Source of the DNA: Otis tarda
Lineage: Eukaryota > Chordata > Aves > Otidiformes > Otididae
Assembly: GCA_026413225.1 (NCBI GenBank)
Contig: CM048552.1
Location: 192,854,053-192,918,052 of the forward strand
DNA length: 64,000 bases
Direction: 5' to 3'
Shown: positions 14,590-29,100 of the stretch, one piece after another
Numbering within the stretch: the first letter of the stretch is position 1
Layout of the letters: every line of letters starts with the position of its first letter
Program-made: the position numbers and the translations under genes
Notes under the pieces: model-generated
Database searches by the model: none
The model's input: the letters and a program-made list of their open reading frames with translations, nothing else
What the model was told of the DNA's origin: nothing

Positions 14590-15060
14590 CTATAAGCGCG
14601 GACAGGTTCGATATAAGTACCGACCTTTTCCTTTTCCCGTCCAGTCCCTCAGTCCCTTGGCCCTGCCGTTCGGCGGCATTAGGACCCGGGTGGCTCCTCC
14701 TCGCCCCGCCCCGCCCAGCCTCGGGGCCGCGGCAGCCCGCATCCAGCCGAGGCCGCGGCGGTGGCGGCGGCGCGCGGACCTTTGCCCGCCGCGCCAGCTG
14801 CTGCCCGCGGGGCGGGCCGCGCGCCCGCTCCCCATTGGCTGCCCGCGCCGCGCGCCCGCTGTCGGCTGCTTCCCGCCCAGCGAGCCCTCGCGCGCTGGAG
14901 CTCGCGGCCCCCGCCGTGTTTCCCGCCCGTGGCCGGCCGTGTCCCCCCCGTGTCCGCGCCGGCCGGCTCTCCGCGCTGCCTAGGTCTAGGTTAGCGCCTC
15001 TCCCCCGCCGCCCCCCCCGGTGCAGTCTGGCGTAGTTGTAGGCTTTACAGACCTAGAGCT
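14590..15060 (+). promoter_or_regulatory. CpG island, candidate promoter
   Basis: A sharply bounded CG-dense block of roughly 450 bp inside AT-rich DNA, the classic form of a vertebrate CpG-island promoter. It contains an inverted CCAAT box (ATTGG at 14,834) and GC boxes; TATAAG motifs stand near 14,591 and 14,610 at its left edge. A well-formed exon-like segment begins about 280 bp downstream on the + strand, so I infer + strand transcription into the candidate gene described below. Bidirectional use, or use as a distal HMGB1 promoter, cannot be excluded. Confidence 0.7.
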
Positions 15061-15340
15061 GTCTCTGTCTGCGGGTCTGGTCGAGGCCTGTGTTTGGGGA
15101 GCCCCTGCGTTGCTGTAACGTTTCCAGTGATACCGTAGAAAGTACATTTTTTTGTAACGCGGGTGAGAGCGAACTGTGAGTTGTTTGGTGCTGGGAACAC
15201 GCCTTCGTGCGTAATTCTGTGACGTCTACGAGAGTGGAGACCCGGCCCTGCCTAGAGCTTCTGTGTGCCTTGGAAAAAGATGTGCAAACAATTACAGCTG
15301 AAAGCATGTAAAATGGCAAGAAGAATTTCTTTCATTTCAG

Positions 15341-15397
15341 GAAAATAATTTGCACAACAAGCAGACCAAATGATAAGTACATCTGAAAGTTCACCCT
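15341..15397 (+). other. Candidate 5' untranslated exon
   Basis: A 57-nt segment with a good acceptor (CATTTCAG) and a near-consensus donor (CCCT then GTAAGT). It contains an ATG at 15,370. If spliced to the exon starting at 17,110, that ATG opens a nine-codon frame closed by a TAG formed across the junction, eight nucleotides before the proposed main ATG. This would be a typical small upstream open frame. Prediction only. Confidence 0.35.
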
Positions 15398-17116
15398 GTA
15401 AGTTGAAGTAATTTTATTTGCTTTCTTAATGTCACTTTTGTGCATATATACCGTAAACTTAGATCTTCCTTTAATGAACATACAGTGGATTGTGGCAAAT
15501 GTTCAAAAATATGCTTTGGCTAATAGTGAAATATCTTATGCTTAGGGCCTACATGACATCCACACTACGAGAGACGTGTTCTACTCTTACGGTAACCACT
15601 GTGTATCCTGATGAACTCGTTGCAGTTTAATATTTAAAACAAGCTGTTAAGAATAAAAGACCTCTGATCATTAAATGAGAATTAAAGTGGAGCAGAAGCT
15701 GATATATTATCTGACACTTGGCTTCTAGAGTGCCTGTCACAAAGTAATGGCTCTCTTAAACTGTACATTAATCTTCAACAAGAAGTTCAGAAATGTCTGT
15801 TTCAGTCCAAAAACTTTTATTATCAAATAAGTAGCTTTCATACCATTAGAATGAGGAAAGAAACATCTTTAATGAGAAATTCCTTCAGCTCCAAAATAAG
15901 TTAGTTTACACCTCTTCCCCCATGTGTTTATTTTACTGCACTTCCCCATAGTCTCCTTAAAAGGAAAACAAGAGGTGTGACAACTTTGCAGGAAAATGTA
16001 CAAAGTAGAATATTTCAAGTTATGTATATTTGGTACATACTTTCAAGCATATAATAAAATAGCTTTAGGAAAGCAAAATGTCCCTTTTACTTTAGGAAGT
16101 AATCACTATTTGTCAGTGGTGTGTATTAAAACAATCACAGGCAAAAGTAGTAAAAGTCACAGGTAAATCTGGTAGGCAACAATTCTTTTACTCACAAATT
16201 CACAGCCTGTGTCATCTGCAAAACTGAGCAAGCTAAACAAGGGAGTAAATTTTATGTTCTGATTTCCTGGTGGTGAATGGTCTGCTGCTTTCACAACAGA
16301 GATGAAAGGTCTGTTGCCTTTTGGATTCAGACACTGTATATTGCCTTTCTGCAGCCGGTTGGCTGGCTTTTATGCCAGACAGCTTTTCTGTCACTGCCGA
16401 CAGTATGGTCTTCTCCGACCTACAGCTGTATGTCGTCTGAAATTCCCTTCTCTAAGAAGACCAGTACCCCTGCCCACATTCAAGTGCCACTGCTGAAAGT
16501 TTATGTAGCTATTTAAATTTCTCAGTTTCTCTCGTCCTGGTACCAGCTGCATTCTTTCTCTAGAAGAGTTCCCAGGCGATCTTTCAGGTCCTTTGTGCTG
16601 TCTGTATTATTGACCTTTTGAGTCTTCATTTGTCCTGCATGATGGTTTAGCTGTTTTTTCCTGCCCTGTTTGCCTGACCCAGCCACTTGCTAAACCATAA
16701 AGTTCCATTCTTGCGTTGGCAGTGCTGGCAGCCTCTCCTTCCCGTTCCCCCACTGTCTCCATCCTTGTGCTTTTTTTCTTTCTTTTTTTTTTTTTTTTTA
16801 CTGTTTTGTCAATAAATTATCAAGAAAATTAAGACTCTCTGAGAAAGAATTACAATTTTCTGTATGTCTTTGTCATGACTAATACGATGGGGTAATGTGT
16901 TTCTAGTGTGTGCTGTGACAATATACATTTTAAACTAAACCAGAATGATCTAATCAAGATAATCAAGCGGTATAGTGGTGGCACACTGAGGAATAGCGCT
17001 TAAGCTATTTCTAGCTCCTCTGTTTGTGTGCTTTTTAGCAAGATTTGTGATGGGAATCCTTGTTAAAACTATTTTTTTTCTTTTTTTTTAAAAAAAATAT
17101 TTTCCTAAGAGGAAAA

Positions 17117-17198
17117 ATGTTCAATTTCAGGTCTTTGAAAAACAGACAGACTTCTAAGAAATTGGCTGTGATTGGAAATCAAGCAAAAGACATTTTAG
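17117..17198 (+). CDS. Candidate gene, first coding exon
   Basis: Residues 1-27. The exon would start at 17,110 after TTTTCCTAAG; the ATG at 17,117 follows an A-rich context. It is basic (SLKNRQTSKK) and ends at TTTTAG before GTAGGG in phase 1. An alternative acceptor at 17,130 would remove this ATG and leave the frame without a visible start, which is why I prefer the upstream one. Confidence 0.35.
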
Positions 17199-20100
17199 GT
17201 AGGGCCTGCAGTGGTGTAGAAATTGAGTTTGTAATCACGCTGATTTTCATCTTTCATGTATTTGCCTTTATTGCTTACATAAGAGCTTAATGTGTCCAAA
17301 CTTCAGTTGTTCCAAAATTTTCTAGCTTTGACTGTAGTGTTGTTATTGAGCTATTAATAGCATTTAGTGCAAACTGTAGGAAAAGTTAGTGTGAGATTGT
17401 GAATAAAAGTTCAATAAGGAAATCAAGTTGCTATTCCTTTTTTTTTTAATTCATATTTTTACACAGGAGTTATCATACTGGCTTAAAGCATACTGCAGTT
17501 TCTTGTTTCGCTAGTAAATATATACTAATGCTTCAGCTGATGTAAATTCCAAATAAGTTTCTTTCTGATTTCTATTTGTAGTGACTGGTTTGATCTATAC
17601 TACTGTTGATAGGGGCATCGTATTAACTTTAATAACTGAATTTCCTGGATAATCAATATGAATAAATTACATCTGATGTGAAAAACCTTTCTTCTGATCA
17701 TTTTTGAATTTTCCACACTTTGAATGTTTCTCAGTATTTTTTTTCTTGCGTTATAAGGTAGCAAAGATAGAAACATCTGATCAGATCTCTCTGGAACATT
17801 TATTATTTTTTTATGTCCACTCATAACACTCTTGATTTTAAACTTGCCAGTTTCCCTTTGTATGATATTTTCAATGCTTATCATTGTTCACATTTGAACC
17901 CTTTCCAGTTCTTCAGTATCCTTTTGGAAAAGAGGTGACCTATACCACATGTGGTTTTTCTGGTGAGGTCACAGCATTGATTTTTATAATCCTATTACAC
18001 TGGCTTTCTTCTAATTCTCTTCTATTGTTTAAGCAGCCTGTTTCATTATTTTTATTTTGAGTGTAGCGGCGTGTTGAGCAGAGATTTTCACTAAACTGCT
18101 GAAGTGGTGCCCTAGTTCCTTCCTGAGGCCCAGGCATTTGGTGTCCTTTCCCATTACGACATCACTGATCTAATGAACGCCTTCCATTAAACAGTGGCAG
18201 TCCTACCACTTCCCTTGCACCTGATGCTGGCGTTTGTCTGCCCCAGTGATCCAATTAATGAAACTCTACTTTGTATCTAGTATATCCTAGTCTTACCTAT
18301 AAAGGGTTGATTTTTCTCTTGATTTTGCTCCCTGAGCAGGCTTACCAGTGATGGCTGCTGCTGTTGTTGTAAGGAGAATAAAGGAGCACATGGCAAAGGA
18401 AGGAGGAGGTAGAAGTATGGAGCACGTCCTTTCTGCAGTGGTCTGCATCAAATCAGTTTAACTAGCGTAAAACTATGCAGAGTTGTAATGGAAGTGTTAA
18501 GATTGGTATAAATGTAGGATAGATGGAAATGTGTGTGTAAGCATAAGGTGAAAGAGCAAAACAAAGGGTTACAGAAACGGCCTGTACTGATAACGAAGGG
18601 CACCGTTTCCAGGACACCATTCCCAGCAGTATCTGTGTGCCACAGCACAGATGACTTGCCAGCTGAAGACCTTGCATCCTAACAGCAGGAGGATGGCAGC
18701 AAGGTTGTAGTATATCACATACACCGTCCTTTTTCCTGTTAGCCAAACAGGAGGAGAGACTGCAGGCGTACATGTCAGACCTATATTCCAAGCAAGGAAA
18801 ACCAGACAGTGGGCAGCAATATGGCCTAAGATTTATGGAAGGTGAGGTAAGCAAGATCCTGAGGCAAAAGACTGTCTTGTCACAGTTGATGGTTCCTGAA
18901 GGATATCCTAAAGGATCTGCTCAAAACCCTAGTTTTTTTATTGCTAATTAAGAACAACTTCTGAAATGGGGTGAGGAGTTCACAGCTGACGGCCCTTGTC
19001 CTCTGTTTCGCACATAAGTTATCCTGGCCAGGCCATTTGGGCAGATTAAGTCTTGGTGCTTGTGAGTAAGTGAGCGTAAGAGTGTGAGTGAATTAAATCT
19101 ATGGGAGAATAAATGTCAGTGGGTAACATTAACTTATCTGGAAATTTTGTTATGTTCCCCTTGCCTAACATACTGAGTTTTATTACACTAAGTTCCCTAC
19201 AGTTGTGCCTTTAATTTGAAACCTCATAAAACACAGACTATTTTCTCTTTGGTTTATTTTAGTATGTGTTTGTTATCTATCATCATTTAAACTGGATTTG
19301 GCGTTTTTGGGCCCACATTCATTTTAGTTAGATTAATAGTTTTCCATTATTACGAGTAACCAAAATAACTGCAGGTTTTATTCCATGGTACTCACTCACC
19401 CCAGTGTCTGGATGATTAAAAACTATACCATAACATAGGACCAAACCATTCTTTTGAAACACTTTGCATTTAACTCTTTGCCATTAATGAAATTTATTGT
19501 AATGAAATCGATACTTTAATCCAATATTTTGCCTTGTTTATTCTCATCAGGTTTTGATCTATGGCTGTCTGTCTTAGGTCTTTTTGTTTGTTTGCTTCAC
19601 GAGGAATTCTCTTACTTTGGGCTTTGAAATAACTTATTTTCTGTTATCTGGATGAATAGATCCAGAGCAAGAACTAGATCATAATCAGTAGTAGTTGTTC
19701 TATTCTATTCCTTTTGTACATAATGCCTGGTATGACTTCTGCTTATTGTTTGTACTAGGATTAGATTTCCAAATTTGTACTTAATTCAAATAACTTCTTG
19801 AAGCTCATTGTTTCTTCATAATATCTTATTATCATTTTCCCAGCAATAAACATGCTTTTGGAGACTCAGAGATTTTCTTAACAAGTAAGATATACCTAGA
19901 GGTTTTGCTTCCTTATTTTGGGCTGTAGGGATGCTCTTCACATTACTGAAATCTCCTTTTTAATAGGGTATGTTTAAAGTTCAATAAGTTTAACAGGGAG
20001 AAGCGTGCATTGTGGGGCATGAACTCTTTGCATATATGAAAGAGCTCCTTATTTCTTGCTTTTCCCTTACCGATCCTATGTTTTACCATTTTCTTATTGA

Positions 20101-23100
20101 TTGTTTCAGAAAATAGCTTATGACATCTGTCACACACATGACAAGGGTTTCCATGGTTTGTTTCCCCCACCCTGCTGCTTCTGTATGCATCCTGGCTCCA
20201 CGTACACCTTCCCATCACTCTTATTCTCCCTCCTCTTACGTTGTGTTGAATTGTCTTGAGGATTTGCTCGTCATTCGTTCTGGGGAGAAAACCAGCTGGT
20301 GCCAGCCATGAACACATTTCAGCTCTTTGTTATAGCATTAAGGAATTTAGAAAATAACAAAGTTAAAGTTGATGTATAGCTGTGCATCTTCTACCTGACA
20401 TGTGTACATAATTCTATGATAATTATGTGATCAGGTGCTGTTTAATAAAATACTGTATAGCATTGTAAGACTGGTTTTGTATTATTGTAAAATAGTGTTA
20501 TTTGGGCATTGAAGTTCCTGTGATGCTATGCACCACACAAACATGGGCCGAAAAGATCACCTGCAACCCTGAATGTTTGCAATGTAAATATAATACAGTT
20601 GAAAGCAGAAAATATATGCAGATGAGAAGGGAAATACTAGGAGTTGAGGGGTAGCAGTCATACTTCAGGCATCCAATTAATGTACCTAGATCAGAAGACT
20701 GATCTCCCTAGGCCATTTCCACAGCTTATCCAGAGGACAGTTTGGAATACTTCAGGAGTTCTTTCATCAAAATTGTACTCAACAGGAGGCTCTCTCCATT
20801 TACTGTATAGCAGGATCTGTCTCTTACATTGCACACTTGCCTACTTTAGATACTTAAAATTAGGTGGTGTGTGTGTACCTTCATACTAGTATTTTGCTCA
20901 CAGGGACTCTAGGGGCATCTTAGTAAGCTGAATTTCAGAGAAGGCTTTGAAGAAGAGCAGTGATGAATGTTTTCAAATATTTAAGGAAATTTCCTTAAGT
21001 GTAAGGTGTAAATCAGGAAAAGGTGTAAGAGATTTGTTTGAAAAAATAACGTAGGTGAGAGAGGAGCTGGAAGCTAGACTACTGACACTGAATAACAGGT
21101 GTGAGATATGCAGGGAAGAGATTCAAGAAGTGTCTCCAAATGGGTTGGTTTGGTTTTGGTTTTTTTTTTTTATTTTTCCCAGTAAAAAGTGGAGTTTTTG
21201 AAAAGTGTTTTAGCCAAACACAAAATAATAAAAAAAAAATTGGACAGTATGGTCTAACAGTCTTTTCAGCTTATGTTTCATGAAAATTGGCCTGGCTTCA
21301 AATGCGAGCAAACCACAACTGGCTTCCTGACGGTGATGAAGGAACAGTAGGTGCAGTGGTGATAAGTGAGGAAGGGCCTTGAAAGTGAAGACAAGTAACA
21401 GATATTAGAAGAGAAGTCAGGGAGAGCTGTGGAGACAGTGACACGTTCTCCAAGTGATCGACTAGGAAGAAGGTCTTTGCAGCAGTTTTCTGAATGAATG
21501 TGAGTGAGATTAGGCTGCATTTCTCAAAAGCACAGAGAAAAATGTTGCTGAATCAAAATGCGATGATGATGATGACGACCTGATTGAATGCTTCAGCTGA
21601 TTGGAAGAATTAAGAAAAATACTATATTGGGAATTTGCACTGAATGTATCTGCAAATTATGAATACGAATCTTAGGATTTGGAGTAAATTTGGGGTCTAA
21701 GGTGATGCTAGAGTTATGTGTCTGAGCAGTAGGCAGGATGATGGTGTAGCTGCGCAGCTTTGTGTGCGTCACCAGCAATTAAGTCATTCATATAAAAACC
21801 TTAAAGATCTGTTCTCAAATATAAACGTATTGTTTGTTAGAGTTCTTGACTCCTGTGATTGCTTTCCACATAATGTTGCTTAGAATATTTCCTCACCTGC
21901 CAGCAAGGACTGGACATTAATTGTTAAGTTTGATCTGTAATGTCGCAGTGGGGTGGTGAGCATGAAAAGCTGCATTTTGCATTTGCTGGGAAGGCACTGA
22001 TCTTTTTATGTGGTTTATAGTAACAGTGAACACCGGTACAGTAATTTCTTTACAATTAAATTATGAAGTCAAGTCTTCTAATAACTATATACTTCATAGT
22101 ACTTCAGCAATATAATTAACTGATGTGCTTCCTCATTCTGGTCCTGCCTGATGATGTAAGAATTCTCCCCAGGAGGAAACTTTCTGTTTGTTTGAGGCTT
22201 TTATACCCAGGTCCCACACCAGCCGCAGTCTCTTTCTTTCCTTCCCCCTTCAGCACATCCCGGAGTTCACAGGTTGAGAAGGGGGACCAGAGAAAGGACA
22301 GAGGAAGTAATACCTGCTCTTGGCTGGTTTTCCACTGGCATATAGTCGCATGGGCATGGGAGCAAACAGGTGTGAATTTGAGTTGTTTCTAGGCTTTTCT
22401 CACTTAAACCAGAGATGAGTCAAGCTTCATATCAGTGAGGCATAACCTGAATAAAAAAAAACCTGAACAGCTTTTTATTTTCTTTATTATTATTTTTACA
22501 ATAGATACCTTTCTACTAGGTGTGGAAACATAAACTGTTAATGCATTTTTGCAAGCGCAAGAAGAAAGATTGTCTTAGGTGTCCAGATTAAAGTGTTAAA
22601 AGTATGTAGTATGCTTGGGGAAGAGAAATTTCAAAATTGCCTTTCCTCAGAAATGTAACTCTTTGGAAAGGAATTTGATATTAATACACCTTCAATACTT
22701 CCAGGTTATTCAGAGAAAGAGCAGTGATGGTCAGCTAAGGCAGTAAATGACCTTTTGCTTGCTAAAAATTTGTGAATTTATAAATTCGTGAGCGAATGCA
22801 CTTCATGGCATGCCAGACATTGCGGGTAAAAAAGCACACTGTGTCTGTGGGATCCCGGTGGCTGGATGCTCACAGTCAGTGAGCACCCCCACTCTGGGGT
22901 GCTTACTGAGTGGCAGCCAGGTTTGAGTCTTTAACTTCTTGAGGGAAAATAACCAAATATGACACTGTATTCCAAGTGTGGTGTTACAGGTTCTTTATCC
23001 TGTACCAGTTTCTGACATGCATGCAGTATAGAAGTGGGAATTCAGCATTAAAATGGAAATAAAGAATTTCCTATCTATCGTGAGCTAACACCAACACTAA

Positions 23101-26100
23101 GAAGACAAAAACATTACCTTCTTCCACAAATTCTGGAAATCACATCTGTCTTGCATATCTGAGTTTCCTCATATATAAGTAGTCTAAGTTGAGTCAGTAT
23201 CACATCTCGGCAAAAAGTCTGTCTTAATGTCCGTCTGCACAGTGAGCAGAAAACGTTGTATATAGTATTTTTTTTCCACCTAGAAATAATAACAGTTTGA
23301 GTCCTTGCCTCTCCATCAGTGCTGTAGACAAATCAACATCTCTTTCAGTGAATTTCAGATGTTCATGTCCTCTCTTGCAATAATGTTAAAACTTATTAAT
23401 CTGTTTTGTATGAAGGATCTTGTTGCGTCTTAAGCCATCAAGTAAGAGAAGTAAAAGTAATCTGAGATAGCTGATTCTCCTGAATGTTTGGGTTTTTTTT
23501 TTTTTTTTGACAGAAAGTGTGTTATATTGATTGATTTATCTGGTTACATGCTGATCTCTGATCGCATAACTCTATTAAATATAGTAAAGCGAAGAACAGT
23601 ATCGTATTTCTGGACAACCTCATACTGTCTTTGATCTGGCTGTCACAAAGAGGTGGTACTGGTGAAGGTGCAAGGCGCACCAGAAGGCAGGAACCCCTTC
23701 CTGGGGTGGATGATAAGTGCTGCTGCTGAAGTTCGGATGACACGATATTCCACGGTGTAGCCCATGGCTCTGTGTGCTTGTTCTGCCATAAACCTGATAT
23801 TCTTGTGGTATCTTTACTGCAGCTGTTGCACATTCCTATTGTATTAAAGCTTGTATTTCAGTAGGCAAACCTCCTTACAAAGTAGAATTTTTTTTGAAAC
23901 AGTAGATTTTCTCATTGGCAGTTGTGTATGATACTAGGTGTATGGTAACGTGAGCTTTTATTAGTATGTTTGAGAGAAACGTCAGCATAAGAAATGACTT
24001 CATCTAACACGCTGCCAAGCTAGAACTTCTCACAACCTTCAGATAAGCGTAACAGTGAATGTTTTTGTAGAAATAATATAACTTTCTGTCAGTTTTACAG
24101 TGTTTTAAAATATAGTAAGATTATCTCATTTTAGGTTTTGCCACCATGTTACTAAGGGGCTAAAAATCTACATGTCTAGAAATGAAGAGTTTATGAAGAT
24201 AAAAATATCACCTTTATTGATTTTAGACCACTTTCTTTTATTTAAAATAATAAAACAAATTATATATAAAGATGAAAAAGCAGCAGCACACAGGAGGTGA
24301 GCAAACACACTGCAGGTACTCATGTTTGCCTGAAGGGGAATATGCTGGGATCAATTAATGCTCTATAAACCTCTTGATGTAAGATATCGCTGTAGCCTTT
24401 CCTGTAGCTGCAGCGTTTTGTGGTCAAAATGTAGATCTTGTAATGGTCTAAACACTCAGATTATTTTTCTGGGACTAGTTTGGTGTCTCTTTAATTAGAG
24501 CTGTGCTCTGTGTTACCTGATTTCATCCTTTTTCTGTTTACATATTTAGGCCCTAATCCTGCCACTGGATTTGTTCAAATGGACCTCGATAGCCATGGGG
24601 CCTGACTGAGTTGATGGGACTCTGGCTGACTGCAAGTTTCTACTCTGAAGATCTGATTGTAGGCCTGAACCTAAATTTCTATTTTATTCCGTTGTCTATT
24701 TGCTTCTAATTAATGAAAATTATCCCACAAAATGGTATTGTCTTTGAGTGTCATGCACATCTACTTTAGTAGTGTTCGGACACCATGTGCTTGGGATGTT
24801 GTTAGACATTGTTAAAATATTTCTGTTGTCGTGTGCCAGAAACTCAAGATTGCCGTGATTGTTATGGTATATTTTTAAATTCAATGGGTTCCTATCTAAA
24901 ATGGAGGAGATCACCTGTGTTTTCAATTATTGTGGTATTTCTCTTAACTCAGATTTTGAAATCAGCCTAAGTGTGGGAACTCTATTCAAGACATTTTTAA
25001 AGATGTTGGTAGGTTTGTTTTTTATTCATTGGACACAAAGTACATCTATTTTATTTTATTTTTCAATATGCTATTTTCTTAGTAGCCTACTATTACTAAA
25101 AGCTTTCAATATGATGATACACTGTGATGTAGACCGATAAAATAAGTAGGAAAAGGCATTAACTTTTACTAGCTCTCTGGTTGCTTTTCTATTTCTGTGG
25201 CTGTGGTTACATGACGTACTCTACAGCTGACAGTGAGGATATTTTATTTTTGTGAACCAGATAATATCTTTTGTTTACACTAAGTGCTATTCTCTGTCCT
25301 ATTCCATATGACTATGTTGCAGTTTCACTGAGTACTGAAGTTAAATAGCTCTGATAGAAGCTGGAAAGACTTTGCAAAATCATATTAAAATAGAGTTTGA
25401 GGGGAAAAATGGATATACTCCATCTCTGTGCATTGTTAGTATTCATACTGTATAGACTTTTTAAAGCAAGTATGTAGCAATGTAGAATAATTAACAGATG
25501 AAAAGATCCAAAAACTTTCTCTGTATATAAAGAATCAGAAATACCTTCATTTTTTCTTTTGTAGGCTTGTTACAGTGATACCTAAGAGCTTCACAGTATT
25601 TGATGAATTTTTGCATATTCCCAGAACAGCAGAAAAGCACTGTTGTCCCGTTTGACCAACGAGAAAACCGAGGTACTCGTTCAGTTAGTAGTAAAGTCAA
25701 TGTTATTAATTGGGTTCTCCTGCCTTTTAACCTTGTGCCTCCAGCTCCATTTCTCCCTCAAAAGCCAAAGCTTCCATTTTAATCAGCTGCTTTGCATTTC
25801 AACATCAAAGGTATTTCGGTTTGGACTCCCAGAAGAGGAGGAAGACAAGGTTGGTGGCCCTCTGCCAAGGTGCTTGGTCTGACTCGCTCCTCATTCACAG
25901 AAGCCGGTGGCGAGGGCAGAGGCAGAACGGAGTGTTCCTGTGTGGTGTTCAACTGCCTTAACCACATGCCCATCGCACTCTTCCTGTAGTTGTCTGTCTT
26001 GTTCCCTGCACAACTTCTAGAGCAAACACATATACCAACCTATAAATAATCTAATTCGATACACAACCCTGATTCATTTCCTGAGCAGTGTGTGTCCTGC

Positions 26101-29100
26101 ACACACAGGGCGGCCGTGGTCCTTTGGAAAAGTTTAGCAAAGTGGATGAGGCCAAATATTTAGGTTATTAAGTATTTAAACTTTGCAATGAAGTTACTTT
26201 ACTTTAATGTAACTTATTATAGCTTTACCTTGGAGTATTTTTAACAAGGAACAAGAAAAAATGAATGTTTTTAGATCTGGCTGTAACCGTTTCAGTGTCT
26301 AGCACCTGAACATGACTGTTCAGCTCTGTGAAATACAGAACATCAGCTGGTAGGAGGACGCTGGCCACCTCCAGGAGGAAGGGAAGGAAGAAGGCTGAGT
26401 AGTAAATGCCATGGGTATATTCATTTGCCTTCAGCCTCAGGGGCTATTTGTGGAGAGTTTACTCTGGCTTTTGTTTTCTCTTCAGCATTCCCAGCCCAAG
26501 AAATTAGCTACTCTGAAGTTTCTCAGTGCAATAGATGTTGGGGGTGTGCAGTGTGTTGCTATAGTCTGCTAATAGTGTAAATAAAGAAATGGAAATCAAA
26601 GGTGGAGTTTTATCCATGTTTTTCTGTTGGAAAATAAAAGGAAGCACTCCTCAAGTCTCCTAGTTTTCTCACAGATGAATTTCAGGGGCAATCCATATGA
26701 TTCTTGATCTCAAAAATATGTTGCAAAAACTTTTATATAGAAAAATATTGCTCTCAGCCTCCCCCTTTAGTCATCTTCTTGGTCAAACTGTAGTGGCTTG
26801 TTGTGTTTGTAAGCTACTGAGGATGGTGTGTGGACTCCAGTACCAGAGCAATGGTGTTGGGAATCATAAGCTCGTGTCTTTATCTTTTACATTAGACTGG
26901 ATTAGGATGATAGGTTTTTTCCAGAGAAATCTTGCCAGGCTCTGAGCTAGGTTTCAGTTTTTGTTAATGTTCTCCCTTATCCATGGGTGATGCTTCAGAT
27001 TGGGTGACCAGGCTAGTGATTTGCTATGAGGAAAACAAAGCAACATCATGCTTTGCTTTTGTGTGCTTTTCTCTGGGTTATGCAGTATTTTCCCACAAGT
27101 AATGCAGCAAATCCAGATGTCCTATGAACAGCAGTGGAGATGATACTGGGATATAAGGGTAGTTAGGAAAATCTTGGTCAAGCCATTCATTGAAATTCAT
27201 AAAAATCAAAATGCTTGCAGAAGTACATCAGTTCCACTGGCATTATGTTGTAAAGAAAACAATGAAAACTCTGCTTCTAACACTTTTTTTTTTTTTTTTT
27301 AAAAAGGATCAGTTTTCAAAGTTTCACGGCTATAGAGAAGTTGTGGGAGCAGGAAGAATCAGTCTTGATAGGGTAAAACCACCTTGAGCCAGTATCTCAA
27401 CACTTTGTATTGTGAAACCATGGCCTGAAACTGCTGCCTGTTATGTCAGATAATATTATCATTGATTTATTACATTACTTCATCTTATGTGGTGTTTGTA
27501 ACATTTTGGCAGGGGCTGTTTTTCTTTTCTGGTGTTTTTTTGTTTGTTTTGGTTTTTTTTGTTTTGGGTTTGGGGGGGGGGGAGTTGGGTTGGTTTGTTG
27601 GGGTATTTTTTTTGTTTGTTTGATTTTTTCACTAGCACCTAGTGTGAGGGAGCCCTGATCCATAACTAGGTACTAGGATAATACAAGTAGTAATCATGCC
27701 TGCTGCTAAAAATTTTCTACCTGATTTGCATTTGCATTTGTTTGCCTTCAGCTTCCAGTCATTGATTCTTCTTATGCCTTTCTCTGATGGATTAAAGAGC
27801 TCTTTAGTACTCACTATTTTCTCCCTAGGAAGGTGCTTTTACCCTGTAATCAAGTTACTTCTCAAATTTTTTTTAAAGCTAAACAGATCAAGATTTTTAT
27901 GGGTCTCATTATTTTTTTCACATTCTGGATTATTTTTGTGGCTCTCTTCTGTCCCTTCTCTAATTTTTCTATTAAAAATAGACCTAAAACTGTATTTTTC
28001 TAGTCACATACAGAGAAGTGAAATTACTTCACTAGTTATTTCTATGTTAGTATGGTCAGAAATTGATGTTTTTGCAAGGTCAGATAAAAATAAACAACTA
28101 TTTAATATGACTTAAACACATCTGAGTATGAAATTATTAGAAGACAGAAAAGGATGGATCATTTTAAAAACATTTAAATGCTTCATAAACTTCAAAAGGG
28201 CTATCAAATCAGTAAAAATGGGTATGCAGGAGGGGTGCAAAAGTATTTGTGTTTGTGTTGAGGTTTTTAAGGAGATAGAAGTGAAATAAAAATAATAATC
28301 ATAATTGTAAAGCAGCAATAACACAGCAAAATCTTGAGTGCTATGGATAATACAGTAATATGTGCTTGCCAAAATTTTGTAGGATTGAATGCGAAACCTT
28401 TGTTAGTAACAGACTGAATGGATGTTACTTTTGCATCCCTTACATCCCATAAGTAGCCACTTGCTTATATTTGGAAACCCTGGAACAGTTGTGTCATCTG
28501 TTATGCTATAATAGAAAAAAATAACATAGTATCAAGAACTTCTTTTGTTATAAAAGCTGTCACCATTAAGTCATATAGGAGTTCAAACAATCAAAATCCA
28601 CAGCTTCAAAGAGGCTCTTGAAAGTTTTACTGCTTCAGTATTTCTTCTCAAAGGAGTGGCTATTCATTTTGATTTTTATCCATATTTTAGGACAAGGTTG
28701 AGTTAAGTTGAGCCTCCCTAAGGAGGCTAATCAGATGCCTTTCTGGTCAAAGCTTCTTGGCCTACCCAAGCCTACCCCTACTTCTGTGCGTATTATGCAT
28801 ATCAGCATCTGAACTGAATCCACGCTCCCAGATCCACACTTAGCCCTCACGGAAACCGTCAGATTTCCATTAAATTGAACTACAAACTGTTTAAACTCCC
28901 AGTGCTGCAGATCAGTTTAATGCACGTTTGTCTAACCTTGTGTCTTACACAGATTTGAAAGTCATTGACTTTCTGTCCAAACTGTCTTGCTTTTTGACTT
29001 CAAAAAGAGTATGCCTTTCCTTTGTAGGAACATTGCCTCAGTGAAACTTGGGGTGTATTCAGTAAGAGACTTAATTTGTTTCAGCAAAATTAAAGTTCAT

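Noticed and set aside
15541..15595. Exon-like segment starting MTSTLRE or reading GLHDIHTTRDVFYSYG
   Set aside because: It leads into a stop when joined to the exon at 17,110 or 17,131, and the acceptor is poor.
27696..28115. 139-codon + strand open frame, hydrophobic
   Set aside because: T-rich and overlapping an ancient antisense CR1 remnant, with no start or splice context. The hydrophobicity reflects T-rich codons.
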